64,000 nucleotides of DNA, taken from assembly GCF_018390555.1 (NCBI RefSeq), contig NZ_JAHBGB010000019.1, positions 186,001 to 250,000 of the forward strand, written 5' to 3'. A program made the translations under genes and the position numbers. Shown in pieces: positions 53,103 to 62,488 of the stretch. The notes below the pieces were generated by a model. That model worked only from the letters and a program-made list of their open reading frames with translations. It was not told the origin of the DNA and searched no databases. Source of the stretch: Ancylobacter oerskovii. GTDB taxonomy: Bacteria; Pseudomonadota; Alphaproteobacteria; Rhizobiales; Xanthobacteraceae. The stretch's first letter is position 1, and every line of letters begins with the position of its first letter.

Positions 53103-53231
53103 GGATCACCTCATGGGATCACCTTCTGGCCGATGCCGGCACTCTATACCCGGACGAGGGTGGCGGCGGCGCACATCTGCGTGTAGCGGCCGCCCGCGGC
53201 GCGGCAGGGCACAGGCGGCCCCGCGCAAATG

Positions 53232-53267
53232 AAAACAGCGGGAACCGCCGCCTGGCCGTTCCCGCTG
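53232..53267 (-). terminator. Rho-independent terminator after yidC
   Basis: On the minus strand, CAGCGGGAAC (from 53267) pairs with GTTCCCGCTG (to 53236) around a 12-base loop, followed by TTTT (53232-53235). It is 31 bases after the yidC stop. The larger gap 53103-53297 holds nothing else I can support. Confidence 0.8.
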
Positions 53268-53297
53268 TCCTGTCGTTCGCCTTGCCGGCGGGGAGCG

Positions 53298-55112
53298 CTA
53301 TCCGGCTCCCGCCTTCTTCTTCTTGCCGAGGCCGAAGGTGCTCTTGAGGTTGTCCCAGAGCTCCACCTTCACGCCGTTCTTGCGCATGATCACCGATTGC
53401 TGCAGCACCGAGAGGGTGTTGTTCCAGGCCCAGTAGATGACGAGGCCGGAGGCGAAGCTCGCCAGCATGAAGGTGAAGATCAGCGGCATCCAGTCGAAGA
53501 TCATCTTCTGGGTCGGATCCGGCGGCGCCGGGTTGAGCTTCATCTGCGCCCACATGGTGCAGCCCATGATGATCGGCCAGATGCCGAGCATCAGGAAGTG
53601 GCCGATCACCGGCACCTGCGAGGGATCCCAGGGGATCAGGCCGAACAGGTTGAACAGGGTGGTCGGGTCGGGCGCCGACAGGTCCTTGATCCAGCCGAAG
53701 AACGGCGCGTGCCGCATTTCGATGGTGACGAACAGCACCTTGTAGAGGGCGAAGAAGACGGGGATCTGGATCAGGATCGGAAGACACCCGGCGATCGGGT
53801 TGATCTTCTCCTTCTTGTAGATCTCCATCATCTCCTGCTGGAGCTTCACCCGATCGTCGCCATAGCGCTCGCGCAGCGACTGGATCTCCGGCTGCACCGC
53901 CTTCATCTTCGCCATCGAGGCGTAGCTCTTGTTGGCGAGCGGGAAGAAGATGCCCTTGATCAGCACCGTGACCGCCAGGATGGCGATGCCGAAATTGCCG
54001 ACCAGGTGGTAGATCCAGTCGATGACGACGAACAGCGGCTTGGTGATGAAGTAGAACCAGCCCCAGTCGATCAGCCGGTCGAAGCGGTCGATATTGTACT
54101 GCGCCTGGTAGCCGTCGACGAGGCGCACCACCTTGGCGCCGGCGAACAGCCGGCCGTCGCGGGTGGCCTTGGCGCCCGGCTCGACGGTGACGGCGTCGCC
54201 GAGGAAGTCGGTCTGGAAGGTGAGATCGTTGCCGGACGGCACGGCGGAGAAGCGCGCCTGCACCTTCTCGGCGGAATCCGGGATGACGGTCGCCGCCCAG
54301 TACTTGTCGGTGATGCCGAGCCAGCCGCCGGTGGAGGTGAAGCTCTCGGTCTTCCGCTCGGCGATGTCCTTGTACTTGATCTCGTGCAGGCCGCCCTCGG
54401 AGGTCACGCCGATCAGGCCTTCATGCAGGATGTAGTAGCCCAGCGTGTGCGGGGTGCCGTGGCGCGAGACCAGGGCGAAGGGGTGCAGCGCGACCGCGGC
54501 GGCGCCATTGTTCTCCACCTCGTCGACCACATGGAACATGTAGTTGGCGTCGACGGAGAGGGTGCGGCGGAACACCTGACCCTCGCCATTGTCGTAGGTG
54601 AGGGTGAGCGGCGTCTCGGTGGTGAGCTTGGCGCCGTCGGGGGCGGTCCACAGCGCGTCCGGGGCCGGCAGCTTCACATTGGAGCCGGAGGCGGCGACCC
54701 AGCCGAATTCGGCATAGAACGGGTTCGGCCCGCCGGAGGGCGAGAGCAGGGTGATGATCGGCGAGCTGGGCTGGACGGTCTCGCGGTAGTTCTTCAGCGA
54801 CAGGTCGTCGATGCGGCCGCCGCGCAGCGACACCGAGCCGGTGACGCTGGGCGTGTCGATGGCGACGCGCGGGGTGCGGGCGAGGGCTTCCTCGCGGGTC
54901 AGCGCCTTGGGCGCCGCCGCGGCGGGGGCCGGGGCCGAGGCGTCGGAGGACGCGCCCGGCGCCGTCGGCGCGGTCGACTGGCCCTGCTGCGTCGTCTGCT
55001 GCGCCTGGCGCTGGGCCTCCATCTGCGGGATGCCGGAGAAATATTGCCAGGCCAGCAGCACCACCATCGACAACACGATGGCGACGATCATGTTGCGGTT
55101 TTCACTCGTCAT
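53298..55112 (-). CDS. yidC: YidC, inner-membrane insertase
   Basis: 604 residues. N-terminal anchor ([18 protein letters not shown]), Ala/Pro/Gln-rich linker (about residues 28-80), large periplasmic beta domain, then the conserved 60KD_IMP core of five helices beginning near [17 protein letters not shown] and including the cytoplasmic hairpin [19 protein letters not shown] (residue positions split) and [19 protein letters not shown]. The Arg in the hydrophilic groove is R... in VKLQQEMM flank (conserved region present). Inserts membrane proteins with or without Sec. Overlaps rnpA by 11 bases; yidD, which often separates rnpA and yidC, is absent. Confidence 0.96.
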   Translation of the reverse strand: MTSENRNMIVAIVLSMVVLLAWQYFSGIPQMEAQRQAQQTTQQGQSTAPTAPGASSDASAPAPAAAAPKALTREEALARTPRVAIDTPSVTGSVSLRGGRIDDLSLKNYRETVQPSSPIITLLSPSGGPNPFYAEFGWVAASGSNVKLPAPDALWTAPDGAKLTTETPLTLTYDNGEGQVFRRTLSVDANYMFHVVDEVENNGAAAVALHPFALVSRHGTPHTLGYYILHEGLIGVTSEGGLHEIKYKDIAERKTESFTSTGGWLGITDKYWAATVIPDSAEKVQARFSAVPSGNDLTFQTDFLGDAVTVEPGAKATRDGRLFAGAKVVRLVDGYQAQYNIDRFDRLIDWGWFYFITKPLFVVIDWIYHLVGNFGIAILAVTVLIKGIFFPLANKSYASMAKMKAVQPEIQSLRERYGDDRVKLQQEMMEIYKKEKINPIAGCLPILIQIPVFFALYKVLFVTIEMRHAPFFGWIKDLSAPDPTTLFNLFGLIPWDPSQVPVIGHFLMLGIWPIIMGCTMWAQMKLNPAPPDPTQKMIFDWMPLIFTFMLASFASGLVIYWAWNNTLSVLQQSVIMRKNGVKVELWDNLKSTFGLGKKKKAGAG

Positions 55113-55527
55113 GCGCAGTCTCTCCGTCGGCGTGCGCGGTCGCCTGCGCGGCAGCGTGGGCTGCGGCAGGTTGGGGCCGCGCGGGCGGGTGCCGGCGCCG
55201 GTTCCCAGAATGGAGGCGGGTTATCCCCCGCTCGATATCGTTTACGAGGTCGGTGAAGCGCGTGGTGAGGGCGGCGCGCCGGGCGACGATCACATAGTCG
55301 AAGCCGGGCCGGGCCACGCGGGGCAGGGCGTCGCGCACGGCTTCACGCAGGCGGCGCCGGATCCGGTTCCGCTCAACGGCATTGCCGTGCTTCTTGGTGA
55401 CGGTGAGGCCGATGCGCACGGCGCCGTCATCGGCGCGGTCGCGAGCCTGCAGCAGCAGCGGCCCGGAATTGGCCCGGAGCCCGCCGGCGGCGGCGAGGAA
55501 GTCCTTGCGCTTGACGAGCCGGTCCAT
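55102..55527 (-). CDS. rnpA: Ribonuclease P protein component
   Basis: 141 residues. Family signature [17 protein letters not shown] (RNR motif) and [14 protein letters not shown] at the N-terminus; [13 protein letters not shown] precedes it. Assists the RNA subunit in maturing tRNA 5' ends. The C-terminal 25 residues are an unusual His/Ala/Pro-rich tail. It follows rpmH and overlaps yidC by 11 bases, so rpmH-rnpA-yidC form one operon. Confidence 0.95.
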   Translation of the reverse strand: MDRLVKRKDFLAAAGGLRANSGPLLLQARDRADDGAVRIGLTVTKKHGNAVERNRIRRRLREAVRDALPRVARPGFDYVIVARRAALTTRFTDLVNDIERGITRLHSGNRRRHPPARPQPAAAHAAAQATAHADGETAHDE

Positions 55528-55644
55528 AGGGGCGCCGTTCCTCAGGCGAGGGCGAGGCTGGCCCCAGCCCGTTCGACCCCAGCCCTCTCGACCAGAGACA
55601 GGATGACCGCGGCGTGATGCGTCGCGGTCATGTCAGGGATCGGA

Positions 55645-55779
55645 TCAGGCCGACAGGCGCTTGCGACCATGCGCGCGACGGGCGGCAATGATCTTGCGGC
55701 CGTTACGGGTCGCCATGCGCGCACGAAAGCCGTGCCGGCGGGCGCGCACGAGCTTGCTCGGTTGATAGGTGCGCTTCAC
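55645..55779 (-). CDS. rpmH: 50S ribosomal protein L34
   Basis: 44 residues from a GTG start at 55779, after GAGAGA. The whole family pattern is visible: [17 protein letters not shown], then [24 protein letters not shown]. First gene of the minus-strand operon rpmH-rnpA-yidC and directly downstream of a consensus promoter. Confidence 0.96.
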   Translation of the reverse strand: MKRTYQPSKLVRARRHGFRARMATRNGRKIIAARRAHGRKRLSA

Positions 55780-55917
55780 GGGTGTCTCTCCGCATTCAGG
55801 TTGGGCCGCCCGGACCGGATTGCCGCCCTTGACCGCCGGCCGCCACCGAAGGGGCGGCACTCATGCGTCAATATGGGAGGCAGCCCGGCCGCCAGGGCAG
55901 CCGAGGTTCGGAGGCGG

Positions 55918-55946
55918 CTTATAGGGGGATGGGGCAGACAAGTCAA
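55918..55946 (-). promoter_or_regulatory. Strong rpmH promoter
   Basis: On the minus strand: -35 TTGACT (55946-55941), exactly 17 bases, then -10 TATAAG (55923-55918). It lies 140 bases before the rpmH start; the untranslated leader is long. The remainder of the 456-base gap 55780-56236 shows no gene; the part near 56150 must include the promoter of the histidine kinase, which I cannot place. Confidence 0.75.
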
Positions 55947-56236
55947 CGCGGGAACGCGGCCTTTGGAAAGAGCGGCGCGGGCATTTGTTTCGCCGGCGGC
56001 ATCGGCAGCGGCCGCCGCGAACATGGGCGGGAACCCTGGCGCGCGATCCCCGCCGGGTCGTGCCCCGATCTCGTGCCGAAGGGCGCGTCCCGGCCCGGCC
56101 CCGGCACGATCCGGCGGCGGGACGGTCTCGTCACGGCCGCATTCGCACCTATATGTGTTTCACGATTCCGTGCGACGCGCGATTCCGTAACGGCGCGTTC
56201 CGGCCGAGCGATCGGCCGCCACTGGACAAGGCTGCG

Positions 56237-57784
56237 ATGACGACGCCCCTCGATGCCGCCTCGCCTCAGGCTGCGCTCGCCGAGCGCACGCCGCCGCTCG
56301 CCGCGGCGGCGCCGGGAGCGGCCGCGCAGGGGCGGGCCGCGTCGGGCTGGGCGCGCCATCTCGGCCTGTCCGGCAAGCTGCTGGCCTTCACCGTCGCCTT
56401 CGTGGTGCTGGCGGAACTGCTGATCATCGTGCCGTCGATCGCCGCCTACCGCGTCAATTGGCTGTCCGACCGGCTCGCCGCCGCCCGCACCGCGGCGCTG
56501 GTGCTGGATGTGGCGCCGCAGGAGATGGTGGCGCCCGAGCTCACCCGCGAGCTGCTGGGCAGCGTCGGCGCCATCACCGTGGCCCTGAAGCGCAACGATA
56601 CCCGCCGGCTGCTGGCCTCCACCGACATGCCGCCCGAGGTGGACCTGCATGTCGACCTGCGCGACGTCACGCCGTGGCAGGCGGTGAGCGAGGCGGTGGA
56701 CACGCTGTTCGCGCCCGATGGGCGCATCATCCGCGTGGTCGGCACCCCGCCGCGGCTCGGCGGCTTCGTCGAGATCGTCATCGACGAGACGCCGCTGCGC
56801 AAGGCGATGCTGCGCTTCACCCGCAATCTGGTGCTGGTGTCGCTGATCATCGCCGCGCTGACCGGGGGGCTCATCTATCTCGGCCTCGCCTGGATGTTCG
56901 TGCGGCCGATGCGCCGCCTCACCCAGCGCATGGTCGCCTTCCGCGAGGCGCCCGGCGCGGTGCCGGCCGCGCTCGATCCCACCGCCCGCATGGACGAGAT
57001 CGGCCAGGCCGAGCGCGAATTCATGGAGATGCAGCGCCAGATCCGCGAGACGCTGCAGCAGAAGAGCCGGCTGGCGGCGCTGGGCCTCGCGGTCTCCAAG
57101 ATCAATCACGACCTGCGCAACCTGCTCGCCTCGGTGCAGCTGCTCTCCGACCGCCTCGCCATGATCCGCGACCCGGCGGTGCAGCGCTTCGCGCCCAAGC
57201 TCGAGGCCGCCCTCGACCGCGCCATCGCCTATTGCGAGCACACGCTCGCCTATGGCAAGGCGCAGGAGCCGCCGCCGGAGCGGCGCATGGTGGCGCTGGC
57301 GCCGCTGATCGGCGACGTGCACGGCACGCTGGGGCTCGATGCCGGGGATGGCCCGGCCATCGGCTGGGTGGAGGCGGTGGAGCGCGGCCTGAAGGTCGAT
57401 GCCGATCCCGACCAGCTGTTCCGGGTGCTGCTCAATCTCTGCCGCAACGCCCTGGAGGCGCTGGCCGCCCGCGCGCCCAACGATCCCGAGCGCGACCAGA
57501 TCCGCGTCACCGGGCGCCGCGAGGGATCGAGCGTGGTGATCGAGGTGGCCGATACCGGGCCGGGCGTGCCGGAGGCGGCGCGGGCGCATCTCTTCGAGGC
57601 CTTCCAGGGCTCGGCGCGGCGCGGCGGCACCGGCCTCGGCCTCGCCATCGCCGCCGAGCTGATGCAGGCGCATGGCGGCGAAATCCGGCTGGTGCCGGGT
57701 ACCATCGGCGCCACCTTCCAGCTGCGAATCCCCGACCGGCCGGTCGACCTCGACGCCCATCGGGCCCTGCGGTCGCATGGCTGA
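56237..57784 (+). CDS. Membrane sensor histidine kinase (orphan)
   Basis: 515 residues from the ATG at 56237. Two membrane helices (about 47-70 and 196-222) enclose a periplasmic sensor domain of about 120 residues. A HAMP-like segment (FVRPMRRLTQRMVAFR) and a dimerisation box follow: phospho-acceptor H291 in KINHDLRNLLASV. HATPase motifs: NLCRNALEAL, ADTGPGVP, GGTGLGLAIAAEL. The HDLRN form of the box is less common than HELR. No response-regulator gene is nearby. The gene overlaps the glycosidase gene by 8 bases, so the two are translationally coupled. Confidence 0.88.
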   Translation: MTTPLDAASPQAALAERTPPLAAAAPGAAAQGRAASGWARHLGLSGKLLAFTVAFVVLAELLIIVPSIAAYRVNWLSDRLAAARTAALVLDVAPQEMVAPELTRELLGSVGAITVALKRNDTRRLLASTDMPPEVDLHVDLRDVTPWQAVSEAVDTLFAPDGRIIRVVGTPPRLGGFVEIVIDETPLRKAMLRFTRNLVLVSLIIAALTGGLIYLGLAWMFVRPMRRLTQRMVAFREAPGAVPAALDPTARMDEIGQAEREFMEMQRQIRETLQQKSRLAALGLAVSKINHDLRNLLASVQLLSDRLAMIRDPAVQRFAPKLEAALDRAIAYCEHTLAYGKAQEPPPERRMVALAPLIGDVHGTLGLDAGDGPAIGWVEAVERGLKVDADPDQLFRVLLNLCRNALEALAARAPNDPERDQIRVTGRREGSSVVIEVADTGPGVPEAARAHLFEAFQGSARRGGTGLGLAIAAELMQAHGGEIRLVPGTIGATFQLRIPDRPVDLDAHRALRSHG

Positions 57785-59072
57785 TCCCGGGCGCCGCCCG
57801 GCGCGCATCCGCTTCCTGCGCCCGATCGCCGGCCTCATCGGCCAGATCGGCCTGATCGTACACCTCACTTTACTGGCCGGAGCCGCCATGGCCGCCACCG
57901 TCAGCGTGTCGGGAACCGGTCTCCTCGTCGACGGCAAGGCCTTCCATGTCCGCGGCGCGGCCGGCGAGGACAGGCTGTCCGAGCTGGCGGGGCTGGGCGC
58001 CACCACCGTGCGCACCTATGGCGGTGATCCCGGCGCGGTTCTCGACGCGGCGGAGAAGGCGGGGCTGAAGGTGATCGTGGGGCTCTGGCTCGAGCACCCG
58101 CGCCGCGGCGTCGATTATGCCGACCGCGCCTTCGCGGAGAAGCAGCTTGCCGAATTCCGCCAAACGGTTGAGAAATATAAGGAACATCCGGCCCTGCTGA
58201 TGTGGGGCATCGGCAACGAGGTCGAATCCGAGCTCGCCGACGACCGCGCCGTCTGGCCGGCCATCGAGGAGGTGGCGGCGATGGTGAAGGCCGTCGACCC
58301 GTCGCATCCGCGCATCGCCGTGCTGGCCGAGACCGGCACCGACAAGGTCCGCAAGCTGCGCGACGCGGCGCCGAGCATCGATGTGCTCGGCGTAAACGCG
58401 TATGGCGACGCGCTTTATTCCGTCGTCGCCCGTGCCCGCGACCAGGGCTGGACCGGGCCGGTCGTCATCACCGAGCTCGGCGCCCGCGGCCAGTGGCAGG
58501 CCGCGACCGCTCCGTGGGGAGCCCCCTTCGAGCTCACCTCGACCCAGAAGGCGATCGAGCTGAGGCGCTACATCGCGGCGCTGGAGAAGCAAGACGTTGG
58601 GATTATTCTGTTTTTGTGGGGCTGGAAGCAGGAGGTCACGCCGAGCTGGCACAGCCTGCACCTGCCCTCCGGCGAATGGACCGAAGCCTCCGAATCGATG
58701 GCGGACGCCTGGGGCGGGCATACGCCCGGCGGCAACCGCGCGCCGCGGATCGCCCAGCTGCGTCTCGTCGGCGATCCCTCCCAGCCCTATGCCAGTGTCG
58801 GGGCTTCCGAGAGCTGGGAGGTCGAGCTGGAGGCGGTGGATCCCGATGGCGATGCGCTGGACGTTCGCTGGATCGTGCGGGAGGAATCGCGCATCCGCAC
58901 CGTCGCCGGCGATTTCGAGCCGGATGCCAATGTGGTGGCGGACGCCGCCGTCACGACCGCGAAGGGCGCGCGCGTGCGGGCTCTACCTGTTGGAAAATAT
59001 AGACTTTTCGTCGAGCTACGCGACGGGCGCGGCGCGGCGGCGACGGCGAATCTCCCGTTCGAAGTGCGCTAG
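57777..59072 (+). CDS. Secreted glycoside hydrolase-like protein with Ig-like domain
   Basis: 431 residues. Signal/anchor segment about residues 18-39 (LIGQIGLIVHLTLLAGAAMA). A TIM barrel of the GH-A clan (GH2/GH5-like) follows: ATTVRTYGGDPGAVLDAAEKAG near the N-terminus; acid/base candidate E148 in MWGIGNEVE; nucleophile candidate E233 in VVITELGARG. The last about 110 residues (from NRAPRIAQLRLV) form an Ig/cadherin-like domain (AVDPDGDALDVRWIV). It overlaps the preceding histidine kinase gene, suggesting sensing of a polysaccharide or glycan. Sugar substrate unknown; the closest known fold is endo-glycanase. Confidence 0.8.
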   Translation: MADPGRRPARIRFLRPIAGLIGQIGLIVHLTLLAGAAMAATVSVSGTGLLVDGKAFHVRGAAGEDRLSELAGLGATTVRTYGGDPGAVLDAAEKAGLKVIVGLWLEHPRRGVDYADRAFAEKQLAEFRQTVEKYKEHPALLMWGIGNEVESELADDRAVWPAIEEVAAMVKAVDPSHPRIAVLAETGTDKVRKLRDAAPSIDVLGVNAYGDALYSVVARARDQGWTGPVVITELGARGQWQAATAPWGAPFELTSTQKAIELRRYIAALEKQDVGIILFLWGWKQEVTPSWHSLHLPSGEWTEASESMADAWGGHTPGGNRAPRIAQLRLVGDPSQPYASVGASESWEVELEAVDPDGDALDVRWIVREESRIRTVAGDFEPDANVVADAAVTTAKGARVRALPVGKYRLFVELRDGRGAAATANLPFEVR

Positions 59073-59248
59073 GCGGCGGGATCGCGCCACGGCCGGCCGG
59101 GGTGGCTGTCCACAAGATCGACGGCTTTCGGTAGCGGTGGGTGTGACAGGGATGTTGCATTGTCCATCGAAACAGGGTAGCTGACGGGCCTCTCGCGAGG
59201 GGCACCGCCTCCGCGACCAAGGCCGACGGGTTTCACGACCCAGGCCGG

Positions 59249-59325
59249 GCGCCCGTAGCTCAGCTGGATAGAGCACCAGACTACGAATCTGGGGGTCAGA
59301 GGTTCGAATCCTTTCGGGCGCGCCA
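59249..59325 (+). tRNA. tRNA-Arg (anticodon ACG)
   Basis: 77 bases including an encoded CCA end. Acceptor stem GCGCCCG pairs with CGGGCGC, D-arm GCTC..GAGC, anticodon arm CCAGA-CTACGAA-TCTGG with ACG in the loop, T-arm AGAGG-TTCGAAT-CCTTT. Anticodon ACG is normally read after A34-to-inosine editing for CGU/CGC/CGA. Such 3' ends are common integration targets, but no integrase is seen here. Confidence 0.97.
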
Positions 59326-59395
59326 TTCCATCCTTCCGAAAACGCATGGCGTCTCCCGGGCTAATTCCGCCGGTTCGCGGCCCTCTGCGGCTGCA

Positions 59396-60985
59396 TCACG
59401 CCGGTGAATGGGCGAGGTCGAGGCGCCGCGTCATGCCGATGTTCTCGAGAAACCTCTCATCGTGGCTGACGACGAGCAGGGCGCCGTCATAGGCACGAAG
59501 TGCCGCCTCGATCGCCTCGATGGAGTCGAGGTCGAGATGGTTCGTCGGCTCGTCGAGGATCAGCAGCGAGGGTGGCCGGGTCCCGCCGAAGACGCAGGCC
59601 AGTCCGGCCCGCAGAATCTCGCCGCCGCTGAGCCCGCCAACCGGCTGCAGCGCCGCCTCGGCGCGGAACAGGAAGCCGGCAAGCGCGGCCCGGCAGGCAT
59701 TGTGGCTCGATGCCGGATTGAGGCGCATGAAATTGTCGAGGATGGTGGCGCCCGGGTCGAGCAGGCCGACATGCTGGTCCAGCATCGCATGGTCGGGCAC
59801 GGTGGAGACGCGGCCGGCAAAGGGGCGCAGCGTGCCGGCGACAAGCTGTAGCAGCGTCGTCTTGCCCGAGCCGTTCGGTCCGACGAGCGCCACGCGCTCG
59901 GGTCCGATCATCTCGAAGGACAGGTCGCGAATGACCGGATCGTCCCGATCATGGCCCGCGGTGACATTCTCGCATCCCAGCACTCTTCGCCCGGCCGCCA
60001 GGCCGGTCGAGGGCAGCGTGATGGAAAGAGGCTGCAATATCTCGATATTCGCCCGCGCTTCGGCGGCGGCGTCCTGCGCCTCGCTCCGACGACGTTCGGC
60101 GAGGCGGATGCCGTCGCCACGGCTGTTCTCGGCACTGCTCTTTCGTCCGCCGACAAGGATTTTCGGAAGGTCCCCGCGCGCGCCCTTGCGGGCTCCCGCC
60201 GCGGCGCGCCGGTCCTGGCGTTCGGCGGTGGCTTGCGCCTTGCGGCCGATCTCGGCCACCGTCCTCTCGGCATGGGCAAGCTCGTGCCTCGCCGCCGCCA
60301 GTTCGACCGCCTTGCGCGCGCGATAGGCCGTCCAGTTGCCGCCATAGCGTGTAGCGCCCAGCGAGGTCAGCTCCACGATGGCGTCGACCTGCTTGAGCAG
60401 TTCGCGGTCGTGGCTGACCACGACGAGGCCCGAGCGCCAGCCGGCGACGAGGTCGATTACCGCCCGTCGGCCGGCGCGATCGAGATTGTTCGTCGGCTCA
60501 TCCAGCAGCAGGAAGTCGGGCTCGCGGAAAATCGCGGCCGCAAGGCCGGCGCGGGTCGCCTGGCCACCGGAAAGCTGTGAGAGCGGTGTCCCGGCATCGG
60601 CCTGAAGCGCGAGCCGGGCAAGGGCCGCGCCGATGCGCTCCTCGAGCGACCAGTCCACATCGACCAGCTCCTCGGCGTCGGCCCGTCCCGCCGCCGCGCG
60701 GCGCAGGACGGCAAGTTGGTGCGCCACGCCGAACAGATCGGCGATCGTCTCGCCCGGCGGAAAGCGCACCGATTGCTTCTGCAGGGCGAGGCTTCCCTCC
60801 CGCTGGATGCTTCCGGCCAATGGCGCCAGCTCCCCGGCGATGGCGCGGAGCAGGCTCGACTTGCCGATGCCGTTGCGCCCCACGAGCCCGGTGCGTTCCT
60901 TGCCGAAATTCAGATCGAGGCCGTCGAGAAGCGTTCGCCCGTCGGATGTGGCGAGGACAAGCCCGGCGATGCGGATCGAGGCCAT
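59396..60985 (-). CDS. ABC-F family ATPase
   Basis: 529 residues with two ATPase domains and no membrane part. First domain: GRNGIGKSSLLRAIAG, LSGGQATRAGLAA, LLLDEPTNNLD. Linker (about residues 225-300) is charged and Arg/Ala-rich. Second domain: GPNGSGKTTLLQLVAG, LSGGEILRAGLAC, LILDEPTNHLD. ABC-F proteins act on the ribosome, either as translation factors or in antibiotic resistance by target protection. Divergent from a TetR gene with a palindrome between them, an arrangement typical of inducible resistance ABC-F genes. Specific drug or role not identifiable. Confidence 0.9.
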   Translation of the reverse strand: MASIRIAGLVLATSDGRTLLDGLDLNFGKERTGLVGRNGIGKSSLLRAIAGELAPLAGSIQREGSLALQKQSVRFPPGETIADLFGVAHQLAVLRRAAAGRADAEELVDVDWSLEERIGAALARLALQADAGTPLSQLSGGQATRAGLAAAIFREPDFLLLDEPTNNLDRAGRRAVIDLVAGWRSGLVVVSHDRELLKQVDAIVELTSLGATRYGGNWTAYRARKAVELAAARHELAHAERTVAEIGRKAQATAERQDRRAAAGARKGARGDLPKILVGGRKSSAENSRGDGIRLAERRRSEAQDAAAEARANIEILQPLSITLPSTGLAAGRRVLGCENVTAGHDRDDPVIRDLSFEMIGPERVALVGPNGSGKTTLLQLVAGTLRPFAGRVSTVPDHAMLDQHVGLLDPGATILDNFMRLNPASSHNACRAALAGFLFRAEAALQPVGGLSGGEILRAGLACVFGGTRPPSLLILDEPTNHLDLDSIEAIEAALRAYDGALLVVSHDERFLENIGMTRRLDLAHSPA

Positions 60986-61007
60986 GCAACCTTACCTCTG
61001 GAAAACG

Positions 61008-61021
61008 GCACTATATCGTGC
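61008..61021 (+). promoter_or_regulatory. Palindrome between ABC-F and TetR genes (candidate TetR operator)
   Basis: GCACTATATCGTGC, an almost perfect dyad (GCAC-N-ATAT-N-GTGC), at 61008-61021 in the 99-base divergent spacer. It lies 22 bases before the ABC-F start and 63 before the TetR start, so one bound repressor could silence both. Confidence 0.55.
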
Positions 61022-61084
61022 TTTTATTGATTGGCATCGGGAAACGCAACGGGTGCGTGCCGTTGCGGGTTGGGGCGAGAGCGC

Positions 61085-61711
61085 ATGGCGAAGTCATCTG
61101 GCCGTCCCAGCAAGGCCGAGGCTGCCCTGCTGGGCGAGCGCATCCTCGATGGCGCCCGCGCCGTGTTCTGCGAGAGGGGTGTCACGAACGGATCGCTGGA
61201 CGAGATCGCCGCCCGGCTGGGCATTTCGAAGCACACCCTCTATCGGCGCCACGCGAACAAGGAGGCGTTGCTGCAAGCGGTTGTCGAGCGCGACATCGGC
61301 CGGTTCCGGCAGGCTCTATGCGCTGCGTCCGAGGCAGCGGCCCCGGCGGGACCCGTCGAGGTGATCCGGCAGGTTGCCCTGCATTATGTGGAGATCGGTG
61401 CGTCCCGGGCCTATGCCGGCTTCTATCTCTCGCTCTGTGCCGAGGCGGTGCGCTCGTCCCCGCTGCGCGCCCGGCTCGCGCAATGGTCCCTCGCCACTCT
61501 GGAGCCGCTGGTCGCGGCCGTGGAGGCGGCGATGGCGGCCGGACGGTTGCGGCCGGGCGACCCGAAACGCACGGCGGGGATTCTGGTGGACCTGCTCGAA
61601 GGGGTGAACAACCGGATCCGCTTGGGAGACGATGCGGCAGCGGCCGAACTGCCGGCATTGTTCGAGGAGCGATGGGCGGCGTTCGTCTCGGCGATGCGGG
61701 CGCCGCCGTGA
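61085..61711 (+). CDS. TetR/AcrR-family transcriptional regulator
   Basis: 208 residues from the ATG at 61085. HTH: GARAVFCERGVTNGSLDEIAARLGISKHTLYRRHANKEALLQAV (read in two parts around the recognition helix KHTLYRRH). The C-terminal ligand domain resembles TetR_C class: VEVIRQVALHYVEIGAS, LAAVEAAMAAGRLRPGDPK. Divergent from the ABC-F gene and probably its repressor. Ligand unknown. Confidence 0.88.
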   Translation: MAKSSGRPSKAEAALLGERILDGARAVFCERGVTNGSLDEIAARLGISKHTLYRRHANKEALLQAVVERDIGRFRQALCAASEAAAPAGPVEVIRQVALHYVEIGASRAYAGFYLSLCAEAVRSSPLRARLAQWSLATLEPLVAAVEAAMAAGRLRPGDPKRTAGILVDLLEGVNNRIRLGDDAAAAELPALFEERWAAFVSAMRAPP

Positions 61712-61890
61712 GGGGGCACGCGCGTTAGCCCCGCGGGGCCTGTGCGGCGGGCTATCTCGATCCGCGCTTCCCCGGTTACGATGATGTGCCCGGGCAGGCC
61801 GGTGCGAGCGGGCGAGGATCACCCCTCATCCGGGCTGCCCAGCCACCCGCGCGCGGCCACCGTTTGTGGTGTGAAGCACAGGACGAGGCG

Positions 61891-62397
61891 ATGAGCGAGC
61901 ATTCCCACGACCATCCGCATGACCACGATCACGCGGAGGACCACTGGAAACATAATGGCGTGCGCGTCATCAAGGGCGACCGGCTCGACGCCAACACCGC
62001 GCAGACGCCGGGCATGTTCCGCCAGGCGGCGATCAACCATGCCCGTGTCGGCGCCCAGAAGATCTGGGCCGGCACCGTCACCATCCAGCCCGATGCCAAG
62101 ACCGGCGTGCACCATCACGGCGAGCTGGAAAGCGTGATCTATGTGGTGCGTGGGCGTGCCCGCATGCGCTGGGGCGAGCGGCTGGAATATGTCGCCGAGG
62201 CCGAGCCGGGCGACTTCATCTTCGTGCCGCCCTTCGTGCCGCACCAGGAGATCAACGCCGATCCGAACCAGCCGCTGGAATGCGTGCTGGTGCGTTCCGA
62301 CAATGAGGCGGTGGTGGTGAACATCACCGATGTCGACCCGGTGGAGAAGCCGGAAGCGGTCTATTGGGTCGATCCGATCCACAAGGCGCCGGAGTGA
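61891..62397 (+). CDS. Cupin protein with His-rich N-terminus
   Basis: 168 residues from the ATG at 61891. The first 22 residues are packed with His and Asp (SEHSHDHPHDHDHAEDHWKH), likely metal binding. A cupin barrel follows: motif 1 HHHGELESVIYVVRG, motif 2 AEPGDFIFVPPFVPHQEIN. Similar single-cupin proteins in Hyphomicrobiales are uncharacterised; a dioxygenase or epimerase role is only possible. A terminator-like hairpin follows 50 bases later. Confidence 0.85.
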   Translation: MSEHSHDHPHDHDHAEDHWKHNGVRVIKGDRLDANTAQTPGMFRQAAINHARVGAQKIWAGTVTIQPDAKTGVHHHGELESVIYVVRGRARMRWGERLEYVAEAEPGDFIFVPPFVPHQEINADPNQPLECVLVRSDNEAVVVNITDVDPVEKPEAVYWVDPIHKAPE

Positions 62398-62447
62398 GCG
62401 CGGCGATCAACACCGATCGGCGGCACGCCTGCCGTCGCTGCGGCGCT

Positions 62448-62478
62448 GCCCCGCCGGCCGGTCGCCGGCGAGGCTTTT
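62448..62478 (+). terminator. Possible rho-independent terminator after the cupin gene
   Basis: GCCCCGCCGG (62448-62457) and CCGGCGAGGC (62465-62474) pair with one mismatch around a seven-base loop, then TTTT. Confidence 0.5.
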
Positions 62479-62488
62479 CCGCTCATGC

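Noticed and set aside
59249-59325. Integrative element anchored in tRNA-Arg
   Set aside because: No integrase, transposase, phage gene or direct repeat of the tRNA 3' end is visible.
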